Below are positions 1 to 9,012 of a stretch of 64,000 nucleotides of DNA, piece by piece. Origin of the DNA: Aliivibrio wodanis (lineage in GTDB: Bacteria > Pseudomonadota > Gammaproteobacteria > Enterobacterales > Vibrionaceae); contig LN554846.1 of assembly GCA_000953695.1 (NCBI GenBank), forward strand, positions 310,001-374,000, in the 5' to 3' direction. Positions within the stretch are counted from its first letter, which is position 1. Each line of letters starts with the position of its first letter. A model generated the notes under the pieces. The model was given only the letters and a program-made list of their open reading frames with translations. It was not told the origin of the DNA and ran no database searches. Made by a program: the position numbers and the translations under genes.

Positions 1-5
1 CCGGA

Positions 6-82
<77 letters not shown>

Positions 83-117
83 CATTTAGATTGAATGCTT
101 TAATAAGCGTTGATCAT

Positions 118-193
118 GCGACACTAGCTCAGCTGGTAGAGCGCAACCTTGCCAAGGTTGAGGTCACGAGTTCGAGCCTCGTGTGTCGCTCCA
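118..193 (+). tRNA. tRNA-Gly (GCC anticodon)
   Basis: A 76-nt cloverleaf. Acceptor stem GCGACAC pairs with GTGTCGC, the discriminator is T190, and CCA is encoded at 191-193. The anticodon GCC reads GGC/GGU glycine codons. It follows tRNA-fMet by 35 nt and is followed at once by a terminator, so both are probably processed from one transcript. E. coli has tRNA-Gly(GCC) genes (glyVXY) at the equivalent place beside queG. Confidence 0.97.
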
Positions 194-201
194 AATAAAA
201 T

Positions 202-237
202 AAAAGCGCTGAATTATATTCAGCGCTTTTATTTTCT
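202..237 (+). terminator. Intrinsic terminator of the tRNA unit
   Basis: A 13-bp perfect inverted repeat (AAAAGCGCTGAAT / ATTCAGCGCTTTT) with a tiny loop, followed by ATTTTCTTT. It lies 8 nt past the tRNA-Gly CCA end. Confidence 0.9.
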
Positions 238-416
238 TTAAATTAATGCTGTGAAGCATTAACCCCACGTAAAAATCCTGTTCTTTAGAATATTCTGATT
301 CATACCTAATCAACGAATCAAACAGTCTATTATATATCTGTATTTATTGTATTTTTTAACGAAATATAACAGCAGAGGGTTAGTTATATCTATTAATTAC
401 CATATAACTAACACAC

Positions 417-444
417 TTATCCACACCGATGTAATTGTGGATAA
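417..444. promoter_or_regulatory. Inverted pair of consensus DnaA boxes
   Basis: TTATCCACA at 417-425 and its exact reverse complement TGTGGATAA at 436-444, separated by 10 bp. Both equal the highest-affinity E. coli DnaA box (R1/R4 type). Two perfect 9-mers in head-to-head arrangement within 28 bp are very unlikely by chance. Confidence 0.85.
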
Positions 445-686
445 CTCTGTTAGTTATTTAATATTGACAGAATAAAAAAAGTAAGTAATAAAGATCTTAT
501 TGGTATTTATAGATCGAAAAAAAACACATTAGCTATATCTTGTTGATATTTATGTTCTTTTATTAGCCTATGCATTTTTTTTAATGATTTAAAAGATCTT
601 TTTGCTTGACTTCTTTGATCCTGGTCATATTCCCGTCTTGTGTTTAACTTTTCTATTTTTTGTCTTGTTTACCCTTCAAAATAATG

Positions 687-695
687 TTTTCCACA
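687..695 (+). promoter_or_regulatory. DnaA box (TTTTCCACA)
   Basis: Fits the relaxed DnaA consensus TTWTNCACA exactly. It lies about 240 bp from the inverted pair at 417-444 and just downstream of the queG stop codon. A weaker element, TGTGGTTAA (717-725), is 21 bp further on. Confidence 0.5.
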
Positions 696-774
696 TTCTT
701 AATAGCTAAATATGCCTGTGGTTAATTTATCTGACTATTTCTAATCGTAGTGCCGCTAATTAGATACACACAGA

Positions 775-1893
775 TTAAGCATCTCGTGGTAGCCCTTTTT
801 CTATAATTCGAATCAAACGTTGCTCTTTTCTGTTTTTATTTATAGGCCTAGAGTTTTGTTGCTCTATAGCCCAAAGAATATGAATATCTAAGTTATTATC
901 TAATCCAAGTCGATCACGTAAGGATAAAACAATATCCTTAGAGTGTGGGGCGTTTCCCATAGCGATTGCGATATTGCGCAACCATTGAAGATGACCAATG
1001 CGACGAATTGCTGAGCCTTCCATATTTTTTAAAAAGGTAGTTTCATCCCATGCAAAAAGAGAGAGTAAGTTAGCGTTGTCTAGAGACTCTCTACGATGAA
1101 AGTCGCTTTGTTGTGTTATATCTGCCTCACGGTTCCAAGGGCAAACGAGTTGGCAATCATCACAACCATAAATTCGATTTCCCATTAATGAACGAAACTC
1201 TTCAGGAATAACGTCGCTGTTTTCGATGGTTAAGTAAGAAATACAACGACGGGCGTCAATGACTCCATTTTCTAATATTGCATTTGTTGGGCATGACGTG
1301 ACACAGGCGGTACATTTACCACATTGGTTCTCAACAGGGGAATCAACCGGTAATGGGATATCAACTAAAAGTTCACCTAAGAAAAACCAAGACCCCGCAT
1401 CTTTATCAAGTAGCAGTGAGTGTTTACCTGTCCAACCAAGCCCTGCTTTTTCTGCTAAAGGCCGCTCTAATATCGGGGCTGAATCTACAAAAGGGCGATA
1501 ACCAAGTTGTTCTACCTCGGCTTCGATTCTTTGACCTAGTTTTTTGAGTTGGTTTCGAATGAGTTTGTGGTAATCACGGCCGAGCGCATATCGACTGATA
1601 TAAGCTTGTGTAGGGTCGCTTAAATTACTTGCAAAACCAGCTTGAGGAGGTAAATAATCCATACGGGCACTGATGACTCTAATTGTGCCAGGGTGAAGCT
1701 CATTAGGTCTTGCTCTCATGACGCCATGACGAGCCATCCAGTCCATCGAACCATGGTAACCAGCATCAATCCATTGCTCTAAAGCCGCTTCATGCTGAGA
1801 TAAATCGACATCACAAATTCCGACCTTCTGAAAGCCGAGTTCTTGTGCCCAAAGTTTGATGTTAGTAGCGAGTGCTTGATAGTCAATTTTCAC
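775..1893 (-). CDS. queG: Epoxyqueuosine reductase QueG
   Basis: Reduces epoxyqueuosine to queuosine at the tRNA wobble position, the last step of queuosine synthesis, using cobalamin and two [4Fe-4S] clusters in the cytoplasm. The 372-residue product (E. coli about 379) has cysteines 191, 194, 197, 201 and 244, 247, 251 plus C217, the double ferredoxin-like pattern of the family. D137 in the FVDSAP motif matches the proposed catalytic aspartate. It is divergent from tsaE across 200 bp. In E. coli nnr lies between queG and tsaE; here it is absent from this interval. Its 3' end faces the DnaA-box region. Confidence 0.95.
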   Translation of the reverse strand: MKIDYQALATNIKLWAQELGFQKVGICDVDLSQHEAALEQWIDAGYHGSMDWMARHGVMRARPNELHPGTIRVISARMDYLPPQAGFASNLSDPTQAYISRYALGRDYHKLIRNQLKKLGQRIEAEVEQLGYRPFVDSAPILERPLAEKAGLGWTGKHSLLLDKDAGSWFFLGELLVDIPLPVDSPVENQCGKCTACVTSCPTNAILENGVIDARRCISYLTIENSDVIPEEFRSLMGNRIYGCDDCQLVCPWNREADITQQSDFHRRESLDNANLLSLFAWDETTFLKNMEGSAIRRIGHLQWLRNIAIAMGNAPHSKDIVLSLRDRLGLDNNLDIHILWAIEQQNSRPINKNRKEQRLIRIIEKGLPRDA

Positions 1894-2021
1894 AGAGAGA
1901 TTACATTTTTTTATTACAGTATGATAAGTAAAAGTTTATCATATAGGATTGATAAGACGTACTTCGATGCAATGAAAAGGCATTGAATTAACGCAACTCA
2001 TGGTTACTTGTGTCTAACTAT

Positions 2022-2040
2022 TTCACATATAAATTGTGAA
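2022..2040. repeat. Inverted repeat in the queG-tsaE divergent promoter region
   Basis: TTCACA (2022-2027) and TGTGAA (2035-2040) form a perfect 6-bp inverted repeat with a 7-bp AT-only spacer, 54 bp before tsaE. It could be an operator. It is not a normal CRP site because the arms are inverted relative to TGTGA/TCACA. Confidence 0.35.
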
Positions 2041-2093
2041 TTTGATACCAAGTCCACCAATTTAGACAATTAAAATAGTGAAATTAGTGAATA

Positions 2094-2558
2094 ATGGAAC
2101 GCTTTGAATTTAATTTAGCTACTGAAGACGATACGGTTGAATTTGGTAGACAGCTCTCTCAAGCTTGTAGTCAACAAACCACCATCTATTTACATGGTGA
2201 TCTTGGTGCGGGTAAAACAACCTTTAGCCGAGGCTTTATTCGTTCATTAGGTCATGTTGGTAATGTAAAAAGCCCAACATATACCTTAGTTGAACCTTAT
2301 GAATTGGATAAGTGGCAAGTGTATCATTTTGACCTGTATCGTTTGGCTGATCCTGAAGAGCTAGAGTTTATGGGGATCCGTGATTATTTTACTGATGATG
2401 CAATTTGTTTAGTTGAGTGGCCAGAGAGAGGGGAAGGGTTATTACCTAGTCCCGATATTGATATTGAACTTCGTTATGATGGTGAAGCTCGTCATGTTGT
2501 GATTACTGGCAATAATGAATATGGATGTAGTTTAGTGCAGCGGTTGGATTTGTGTTAA
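2094..2558 (+). CDS. tsaE: tRNA threonylcarbamoyladenosine synthesis ATPase TsaE
   Basis: P-loop ATPase that works with TsaB and TsaD to put t6A on position 37 of ANN-decoding tRNAs. The Walker A motif GDLGAGKT is at residues 35-42, followed by the SPTYTLVE and LVEWPERG motifs typical of the family. The 154 residues match E. coli TsaE (about 153). The Shine-Dalgarno is weak. It is the first gene of the tsaE-amiB-mutL-miaA-hfq-hflXKC run, and its last 7 nt overlap the amiB start, suggesting translational coupling. With miaA and queG it makes this a tRNA-modification neighbourhood. Confidence 0.95.
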   Translation: MERFEFNLATEDDTVEFGRQLSQACSQQTTIYLHGDLGAGKTTFSRGFIRSLGHVGNVKSPTYTLVEPYELDKWQVYHFDLYRLADPEELEFMGIRDYFTDDAICLVEWPERGEGLLPSPDIDIELRYDGEARHVVITGNNEYGCSLVQRLDLC

Positions 2559-4285
2559 TCGGTAAATATTTTCGAGTTATTTGGTATACGCTATTTGTTG
2601 TTTTATCAGCAAGTAGCTTTTTTGTATCTGCTAATACCCTAGAGGGGATCCGAGTTTGGCCATCGCCAGATGAAACTCGTATTGTTATAGATCTAAATTC
2701 TGAAGCAAACTATAGCTATTTTACGCTTAGTAGTCCTTATCGTTTAGTGGTTGATCTTAAAAATACCAATGTGAAAGCAAAGCTGCCGTTAACGGTCAGT
2801 GACAGTAAGGTTTTGTCAAAAATACGCAAAAGCTCTGCACCATCAAAAGGAACGACTCGACTTGTTTTTGAATTGAAGCATTCGGTTACGGCTGAGGTAT
2901 TTAAATTATCACCGACCCCCGGTGGTCAATATGGGCACCGTTTAGTGATGGATTTACCTCACTCTTCAACTTCGAAGTCTACACCGACCGAGAGTAGAGC
3001 AACCACACCTGTAATTAACTCTAATTCGAATCATATTATAGGTAACGGTGAAATAATTATTGCTATTGATGCTGGTCATGGTGGTGAAGATCCTGGTTCA
3101 ATTGGTCCAACAAGAAAATATGAGAAGCACGCTACTCTCGCTATTTCTAAAAAAGTAGTCGCATTAATCAATGCTCAGCCAGGTATGAGAGCAGTAATGA
3201 CTCGTAGTGGTGATTACTTTGTTAACTTGAATAAACGAACTGATATTGCGAGAAAAAATAAATCTCACCTATTGGTGTCTATTCACGCTGATAGTTTCCG
3301 CTCTCCTAAACCAAGAGGTGGTTCTGTTTTTGTGCTTAATACGCGTCGAGCAAATACTGAAATTGGTCGTTGGGTAGAAAAACATGAGAAACAATCTGAA
3401 CTGTTAGGTGGTGCTGGTGATGTATTAGCTAAGAATAGTAACGATAGAAATGTTAGCCAAACTTTGTTGGATTTACAGTTTAGTCATTCTCAGAAAGAGG
3501 GCTATAAATTAGCAACAAACGTTTTATCTGAAATGGGTAAAGTGATTAAGCTACATAAGAAAGAACCTGTAAATGCGAGCTTAGCGGTATTGAAATCACC
3601 AGATATTCCATCAATATTAATTGAAACTGGTTTTATTTCTAATCCAATAGAAGAGAAGCAACTGTTCCAACGTGGCCATCAGGATAAAATTTCTCGTGCT
3701 ATCTCAAAAGCAGTTATTCGTTATCTTAATGATAATCCACCACAAGGAACGCTATTAGCAGCAAAGCAGCAACAGAGAAAACATAAAGTAAACCCTGGTG
3801 AATCACTTTCTTTAATTGCCAAAAAGTACGGTACTACTGCTGCAAAAATTAAGAGTGAAAATAAACTGAAAAGTACGAGTTTAGCTATTGGTCAGATTTT
3901 ACTTATTCCTGGAAATCGCCCAGCTTATGTTGCACCAAAGACGAAACCTAGCGATAAAAAGACATCTAGCTCTCAATCGACACGAGTTACGATTACCCAT
4001 AAGGTTCGCTCTGGTGAATATTTAGGTAAAATAGCGGCTAAATATAAAGTATCAACCAGTAGTATTCGTTCGTTAAATAAATTGAAATCGGATACTTTAT
4101 TCGTTGGCCAAAAATTGAAAGTAAGTATTGTCGCTCCAGTAAAGAAACATACGGTGAAACGTGGTGAGTTCTTAGGTAAAATTGCAACTAAATACGGAGT
4201 ATCTGTATCTAGTATCAGAGCTGTTAATAAGCTGCGTTCTGATAAATTAGCTGTAGGACAGGTGCTTATTATTCCAAATAAATAA
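2552..4285 (+). CDS. amiB: N-acetylmuramoyl-L-alanine amidase AmiB with three LysM repeats
   Basis: Periplasmic zinc amidase that cleaves septal peptidoglycan during daughter-cell separation, normally activated by EnvC. Order: signal peptide (residues 1-27), AMIN domain (about 30-130), Amidase_3 catalytic domain (about 168-390, with the zinc-ligand motif [11 protein letters not shown] near 175 and the E in [10 protein letters not shown]), then three C-terminal LysM repeats near 410-453, 482-525 and 533-576. The start is GTG inside the tsaE stop region; no better start is visible. At 577 residues it is much longer than E. coli AmiB (about 445, one LysM). The extra length is the repeated peptidoglycan-binding tail. 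mutL follows after 12 nt. Confidence 0.93.
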   Translation: MLIGKYFRVIWYTLFVVLSASSFFVSANTLEGIRVWPSPDETRIVIDLNSEANYSYFTLSSPYRLVVDLKNTNVKAKLPLTVSDSKVLSKIRKSSAPSKGTTRLVFELKHSVTAEVFKLSPTPGGQYGHRLVMDLPHSSTSKSTPTESRATTPVINSNSNHIIGNGEIIIAIDAGHGGEDPGSIGPTRKYEKHATLAISKKVVALINAQPGMRAVMTRSGDYFVNLNKRTDIARKNKSHLLVSIHADSFRSPKPRGGSVFVLNTRRANTEIGRWVEKHEKQSELLGGAGDVLAKNSNDRNVSQTLLDLQFSHSQKEGYKLATNVLSEMGKVIKLHKKEPVNASLAVLKSPDIPSILIETGFISNPIEEKQLFQRGHQDKISRAISKAVIRYLNDNPPQGTLLAAKQQQRKHKVNPGESLSLIAKKYGTTAAKIKSENKLKSTSLAIGQILLIPGNRPAYVAPKTKPSDKKTSSSQSTRVTITHKVRSGEYLGKIAAKYKVSTSSIRSLNKLKSDTLFVGQKLKVSIVAPVKKHTVKRGEFLGKIATKYGVSVSSIRAVNKLRSDKLAVGQVLIIPNK

Positions 4286-4297
4286 TAAGGAAAAGGC

Positions 4298-6337
4298 ATG
4301 CCTATTCAAATCTTACCAGCTCGATTAGCCAACCAAATTGCGGCGGGTGAGGTTGTAGAACGCCCAGCTTCTGTTGTAAAAGAGTTAGTTGAAAATAGTA
4401 TCGATGCGGGGGCGACTCGCATCGATATTGATATAGAAAAAGGTGGTAGTAAGTTAATTCGTATCCGTGATAACGGTTTTGGTATTGCAAAAGATGAATT
4501 AACTCTCGCCTTAAGCCGTCATGCCACCTCTAAAATAACCACTCTTGATGATCTAGAAGCTATTGTTAGTCTTGGCTTTCGTGGTGAAGCGCTTGCCTCG
4601 ATCAGTTCGGTTTCACGCTTGACATTAACCTCTCGAACGGTAGCTCAAGAAGAAGCGTGGTCAGCCTATGCTGAAGGTCGAGATATGGATGTAAAGCTAA
4701 AACCTGCAGCGCATCCTGTTGGTACAACAATAGATGTGGTTGATCTCTTCTTTAATACACCTGCTCGTCGAAAGTTTCTTCGTACTGATAAAACAGAATT
4801 CACCCATATTGATGAGTTATTAAAGCGAATAGCCTTGAGTCGATTGGATATTACGATCAATCTGCGTCATAACGGCAAATCAATTCGTCAATATCGTGCT
4901 GCTCAAACTAAAATTCAAGTTGAAAAGCGTCTTGCTGCTGTCTGTGGTTCTAATTTTCTACAGCATGCATTAGAGGTTGAACTAGAGCATGGTGATCTTA
5001 AATTTCACGGTTGGATTTCTGCACCAGAAGGAGCCCGTGCGCAAGGTGATATTCAATATTGCTATGTGAATGGTCGTATGATGAAAGATAAGTTAATTAA
5101 TCATGCGATTAGACAAGGCTATGAAACTTCTTTGTTAGCGAATCAATATGCGGCGTATATCTTATTTATTGAAATAAATCCGCACGATGTTGATGTAAAC
5201 GTGCACCCTGCAAAACATGAAGTGCGTTTTCATCAAGCTCGTTTAGTGCATGATTTTATTTATCAAGCCATTTATGGTGCGCTACAGCAAAGTGCACTAT
5301 TATCAAAAGCTCAGGTTGATGGACAAACAGGGGAGTTTATTGAAGATAAAGAAGCGTATTTTCCTCCTATGAAAGAATATGTTCGCCAACCGAATCAAAA
5401 TGATTATCAACAGCAAGAATATCAACAAGAGCATTCTTTAATAGGTGCAGACTCTAAAGCAGAACAGCTAAAAAATGCGGTAGATTCGACTCCTGATTAT
5501 CCAAATAAAGCAGCTTCTGATTCTTGGCCTTCAAGCTCGTTATCCTCGAGAGGAGCATCTGGTTCTTCAGCGCGAATTGCTAATAGGGCTCACACGTTTA
5601 ACAGTGAAAAGCCTTCCTCAAAAGAGCTGAATAACTATCAAGCATTGCTAAAAACCTCTGATGAAGAGAGGGTTTCTGTAAATCATCAAATTAATGAAAT
5701 GCATGTTAGCAGTCCTGTTCAATCTACTTTGATAGAAAAATGTAAATCTATTCCAACACCGATTGTGAGGAATAATCAACCTCAACCTTTAGGGAAGGTG
5801 TTAGGTATTGTCGAAAAGGTTTTTTCTTTATTGCAGCATAAAGAACAATTACAACTGTTGGATTTACGTTATGCTGAGTTTGTAAAAAGTTATGGTCAAC
5901 TTAATAGTGTGCATATTGAGCCACTGAGAGCACAACCATTATTGATCCCTCTTTCTGTTGGTATTGAAGAAACTATTTGTAATAAAGTATTGAGTTATAC
6001 TTCAGTATTAAAACCTCTTGGAATTGATTTAAAAGTAAAAAATAATACTAACGTGATCATTATGGCGGTTTGTCAGCCAATCAGGCAGCAGAATTTACAA
6101 CAATTGATACCGAATCTGTTAAGGTATCTGGATAGCATTAATCCATCTCTTGAACAGGTGATAATTTGGCTTTCTCATCAAATTCAGCATGAAGAAGCCA
6201 GTTATAGTACCGCTCAAGCGATACAGTTAGTGATGGAATTAGAGCAATTATGGGGTTCAAACTTATCCCAATTTAATAATAAATTGCTTAAAAACATCGA
6301 TCTTACTCAAGTGATACAAGCATTTAGTCATGAATAA
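4298..6337 (+). CDS. mutL: DNA mismatch repair protein MutL
   Basis: GHKL ATPase that couples MutS mismatch recognition to MutH and UvrD. The N-terminal motifs ENSIDAGAT (32-40), DNGFGI (58-63) and GFRGEAL (about 95) form the ATP site. A low-complexity Q/S-rich linker spans about 360-480. The C-terminal dimerisation domain starts near 500. The position that in endonuclease-type MutL reads DQHAxxE is here LDLRYAEFV, so no metal-dependent nuclease motif is seen. This fits an organism using Dam/MutH strand discrimination, and dam is present at 46107. At 679 residues it is longer than E. coli's 615 because of the linker. It overlaps miaA by 8 nt. Confidence 0.97.
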   Translation: MPIQILPARLANQIAAGEVVERPASVVKELVENSIDAGATRIDIDIEKGGSKLIRIRDNGFGIAKDELTLALSRHATSKITTLDDLEAIVSLGFRGEALASISSVSRLTLTSRTVAQEEAWSAYAEGRDMDVKLKPAAHPVGTTIDVVDLFFNTPARRKFLRTDKTEFTHIDELLKRIALSRLDITINLRHNGKSIRQYRAAQTKIQVEKRLAAVCGSNFLQHALEVELEHGDLKFHGWISAPEGARAQGDIQYCYVNGRMMKDKLINHAIRQGYETSLLANQYAAYILFIEINPHDVDVNVHPAKHEVRFHQARLVHDFIYQAIYGALQQSALLSKAQVDGQTGEFIEDKEAYFPPMKEYVRQPNQNDYQQQEYQQEHSLIGADSKAEQLKNAVDSTPDYPNKAASDSWPSSSLSSRGASGSSARIANRAHTFNSEKPSSKELNNYQALLKTSDEERVSVNHQINEMHVSSPVQSTLIEKCKSIPTPIVRNNQPQPLGKVLGIVEKVFSLLQHKEQLQLLDLRYAEFVKSYGQLNSVHIEPLRAQPLLIPLSVGIEETICNKVLSYTSVLKPLGIDLKVKNNTNVIIMAVCQPIRQQNLQQLIPNLLRYLDSINPSLEQVIIWLSHQIQHEEASYSTAQAIQLVMELEQLWGSNLSQFNNKLLKNIDLTQVIQAFSHE

Positions 6338-7262
6338 AGCATTACCAACAGCCATCTTTTTGATGGGACCAACAGCGTCAGGAAAGACAAATTTAGCCAT
6401 TGAATTACGAAAACGTTTTCCTGTAGAGTTGATAAGCGTAGACTCAGCCCTTATCTATAAGGGAATGGATATTGGTACAGCAAAACCAAACGAAGATGAA
6501 CTTTTACAGGCTCCTCATCGTCTTATTAATATTCTAGATCCGGCGGAAAGCTATTCAGTGGCTGAATTTCGCCGTGATGCACTGAAAGAAATGGAAGACA
6601 TTGTTGCTCAAGGAAAGATACCTTTATTAGTCGGTGGTACAATGTTGTACTACAAAGCACTACTTGAAGGCCTTTCGCCATTACCAGCAGCGGATGCTGA
6701 CATTAGAGCTCAAATTGAGCAAGAAGCGGAGAATCTTGGATGGGAGGCTATGCATGATCAATTAAAAACGATTGACCCTGTATCAGCTGAGAGAATTCAT
6801 CCAAATGATCCACAACGACTTTCCCGAGCGTTGGAAGTATTTCGAATTTCGGGTAAAACATTAACAGAATTAACCCAGATTAAAGGTGAGCCTCTACCTT
6901 ATGAAGTGCATCAATTTGCAATAGCACCGAAAGAGAGAGCGGAAATTCACCGTCGTATTGAACTGCGTTTTGAATATATGATGAAGGATGGTTTTGAAGC
7001 AGAAGCTCGTGCATTGTATGAGCGTGATGATCTTCATGCTGACCTTCCTTCTATTCGTTGCGTAGGTTATCGACAAATGTGGGACTATTTTGATGGGGAG
7101 GGCACGTTAGATGATGCGGTTTTCCGTGGAGTGTGTGCGACTCGTCAATTGGCCAAGCGACAAATTACCTGGCTACGTAGCTGGAAAGAACTAACTTGGC
7201 TGGATAGTGATGACATTGATGGTGCCCTACTAACGATCTCAGATCGTTTAGAGAGAAAATAA
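6330..7262 (+). CDS. miaA: tRNA dimethylallyltransferase MiaA
   Basis: Transfers a dimethylallyl group to A37 of UNN-decoding tRNAs, the precursor of ms2i6A. The P-loop GPTASGKT is at residues 13-20, followed by the substrate aspartate in SVDSALIY and the [13 protein letters not shown] motif. The 310 residues match the family. The start codon lies inside the mutL reading frame (8-nt overlap), as in E. coli. It is followed by a roughly 100-nt gap before hfq that could hold an additional hfq promoter. Confidence 0.97.
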   Translation: MNKALPTAIFLMGPTASGKTNLAIELRKRFPVELISVDSALIYKGMDIGTAKPNEDELLQAPHRLINILDPAESYSVAEFRRDALKEMEDIVAQGKIPLLVGGTMLYYKALLEGLSPLPAADADIRAQIEQEAENLGWEAMHDQLKTIDPVSAERIHPNDPQRLSRALEVFRISGKTLTELTQIKGEPLPYEVHQFAIAPKERAEIHRRIELRFEYMMKDGFEAEARALYERDDLHADLPSIRCVGYRQMWDYFDGEGTLDDAVFRGVCATRQLAKRQITWLRSWKELTWLDSDDIDGALLTISDRLERK

Positions 7263-7365
7263 GCACAAAAACGTATCAATGTTGTTTAACTTCAGAGCAT
7301 TTAGTCATAAGCTAAAGACTAATAGCTAAATAAAATTACAATTACAAACCAAAAAGGAACAAAAA

Positions 7366-7632
7366 ATGGCTAAAGGGCAATCGTTGCAAGACCCATTTTT
7401 GAATGCGCTGCGTCGTGAACGGATTCCAGTGTCTATCTATTTAGTGAATGGGATTAAATTACAGGGACAAATCGAATCATTTGATCAATTTGTTATCCTA
7501 TTGAAGAACACAGTAAACCAGATGGTATATAAACATGCGATCTCTACTGTAGTTCCTGCTCGTGCTGTAAGCCATCACACTGCAAGTGATCGACCACAAG
7601 GCGAGCGTCCACAAGAAAAAACAGAAGATTAG
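7366..7632 (+). CDS. hfq: RNA chaperone Hfq
   Basis: Hexameric Sm-like protein that pairs small RNAs with mRNAs. The core, residues 5-66, is nearly identical to E. coli Hfq. Q8 and YKHAIS (55-60), the proximal-face uridine-binding site, are present. The C-terminal tail is short and acidic-polar, giving 88 residues versus 102 in E. coli, as is usual for vibrios. A good Shine-Dalgarno (AAGGAAC) precedes ATG. It sits in the conserved miaA-hfq-hflX order; hflX follows after 42 nt. Confidence 0.98.
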   Translation: MAKGQSLQDPFLNALRRERIPVSIYLVNGIKLQGQIESFDQFVILLKNTVNQMVYKHAISTVVPARAVSHHTASDRPQGERPQEKTED

Positions 7633-7674
7633 TTCTATTCTATCTGAATAGACAATCGACTAAGGAGTTAATGC

Positions 7675-8994
7675 TTGTTTGACCGTTATGAATCCGGTGA
7701 ACAGGCGATTCTTGTGCATATTAGTTTTACTTATGAAGGGGATGTTGAAGATCTCGACGAATGTAAAATGTTGGTATCTTCTGCGGGGGTAAACACATTA
7801 GGTGTTGTGACGGGTACCCGTCAATCTCCGCTCCCTAAATATTATGTAGGTGAGGGTAAGGCACTAGAAATTGCCGAAGCAGTTCGAGCTAAGAATGCCG
7901 ATATAGTGATTTTTAATCATGCGCTTTCTCCTGCTCAAGAACGAAATTTAGAACAATTATGTCAATGTCGAGTAATAGACCGTACTGGGTTAATACTGGA
8001 TATATTTGCTCAACGCGCACGAACCTATGAAGGTAAATTGCAAGTTGAGTTAGCACAATTACGTCATATATCTACTCGATTGATCCGAGGTTGGACACAT
8101 CTTGAACGCCAAAAAGGTGGAATAGGTTTACGTGGCCCCGGTGAAACTCAATTGGAAACTGATAGACGATTATTGCGAGATCGTATCAAAGCAATTTTGC
8201 GTCGATTGGGTAAAGTTGCAAAACAGCGTGAACAAGGCCGTCGAGCCAGGATCAGAGCTGAAATCCCAACCGTTTCGTTAGTCGGATACACCAACGCAGG
8301 GAAATCTACGTTATTTAACCGAATTACTGAAGCAGGGGTTTATGCCGCTGATCAATTGTTTGCCACGCTTGATCCAACGCTCCGTAAGATTGAAGTTGCA
8401 GATGTTGGTACTTCAATACTTGCTGATACCGTCGGTTTTATCCGTCATTTACCTCATGATCTTGTTGCTGCCTTTAAAGCGACATTACAAGAAACGCAAG
8501 AAGCTAATATCTTGTTACATGTTGTTGATGCCAGTGATGAGCGTTTTCGTGAGAATATTGAAGCAGTAGATATTGTTCTTGAAGAGATTGATGCCCATGA
8601 GGTGCCTTATCTTCTCGTAATGAATAAGATTGATAACTTAGAAGATCAACAACCACGAATTGAACGTGATGAGGAAGGGGTTCCTCAGTGTGTTTGGGTT
8701 TCAGCAATGGAAGGCCAAGGCATTGATTTACTTTTTCAAGCATTAACGGAACGATTAGCAGGGCAAATGGTAGAGCATACATTGTTACTACCACCTGAGT
8801 CGGTTGGGCGTTTTAGAAGTAAATTCTTTCAAATGCATAGCATTATAAAAGAAGAATATCAGGATGATGGCAGCTTGTTGATTGATATACGTATGCAGCA
8901 AGTTGATTGGTCTAAGTTAGAAAAACGTGAAGAGACTCCATTAAGTAATTTTATTATTACTAATGAGAGTTCACAGAATTCTTTATCTTCATAA
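7675..8994 (+). CDS. hflX: GTPase HflX (ribosome rescue/splitting)
   Basis: Ribosome-associated GTPase that splits stalled or heat-damaged 70S ribosomes. An N-terminal HflX domain contains the conserved motif GPGETQLETDRR, followed by the Era-like G domain with G1 GYTNAGKST at about 204-212, G3 DTVGFI and G4 NKID. I place the start at TTG 7675: AAGGAG at 7662-7667 is well spaced, the protein then begins MFDRYESGEQA like E. coli HflX, and the nearby ATG at 7671 is out of frame and stops after three codons. 439 residues. It is followed directly by hflK. Confidence 0.94.
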   Translation: MFDRYESGEQAILVHISFTYEGDVEDLDECKMLVSSAGVNTLGVVTGTRQSPLPKYYVGEGKALEIAEAVRAKNADIVIFNHALSPAQERNLEQLCQCRVIDRTGLILDIFAQRARTYEGKLQVELAQLRHISTRLIRGWTHLERQKGGIGLRGPGETQLETDRRLLRDRIKAILRRLGKVAKQREQGRRARIRAEIPTVSLVGYTNAGKSTLFNRITEAGVYAADQLFATLDPTLRKIEVADVGTSILADTVGFIRHLPHDLVAAFKATLQETQEANILLHVVDASDERFRENIEAVDIVLEEIDAHEVPYLLVMNKIDNLEDQQPRIERDEEGVPQCVWVSAMEGQGIDLLFQALTERLAGQMVEHTLLLPPESVGRFRSKFFQMHSIIKEEYQDDGSLLIDIRMQQVDWSKLEKREETPLSNFIITNESSQNSLSS

Positions 8995-9012
8995 TTACTT
9001 TGGAGTTTTCTA

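Larger units (their letters stand above)
240..774. other. AT-rich gene-free region with DnaA boxes, candidate datA equivalent
   Basis: No open frame here looks like a gene. The stretch is strongly AT-rich, carries several GATC sites (such as near 493, 513, 595 and 617), and holds consensus DnaA boxes at 417-425, 436-444 and 687-695. Weaker one-mismatch candidates are at 639-647 and 717-725. From memory, E. coli datA, the DnaA-titration and DnaA-ATP hydrolysis locus, lies between tRNA-Gly genes and queG, as this region does. A near-consensus IHF site (one mismatch) is at 288-300. Assignment as datA-like is inference from position plus boxes. The queG 3' end lies at its right edge. Confidence 0.55.

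Noticed and set aside
240-774. Possible chromosomal replication origin because of DnaA boxes and AT richness
   Set aside because: The flanks are tRNA-Gly and queG, not mnmG, mioC or dnaA, and there are too few boxes for oriC. A titration-type locus fits the position better.
2022-2040. CRP site upstream of tsaE
   Set aside because: The arms run TTCACA...TGTGAA, the reverse of the TGTGA...TCACA order, so it is recorded only as an inverted repeat.
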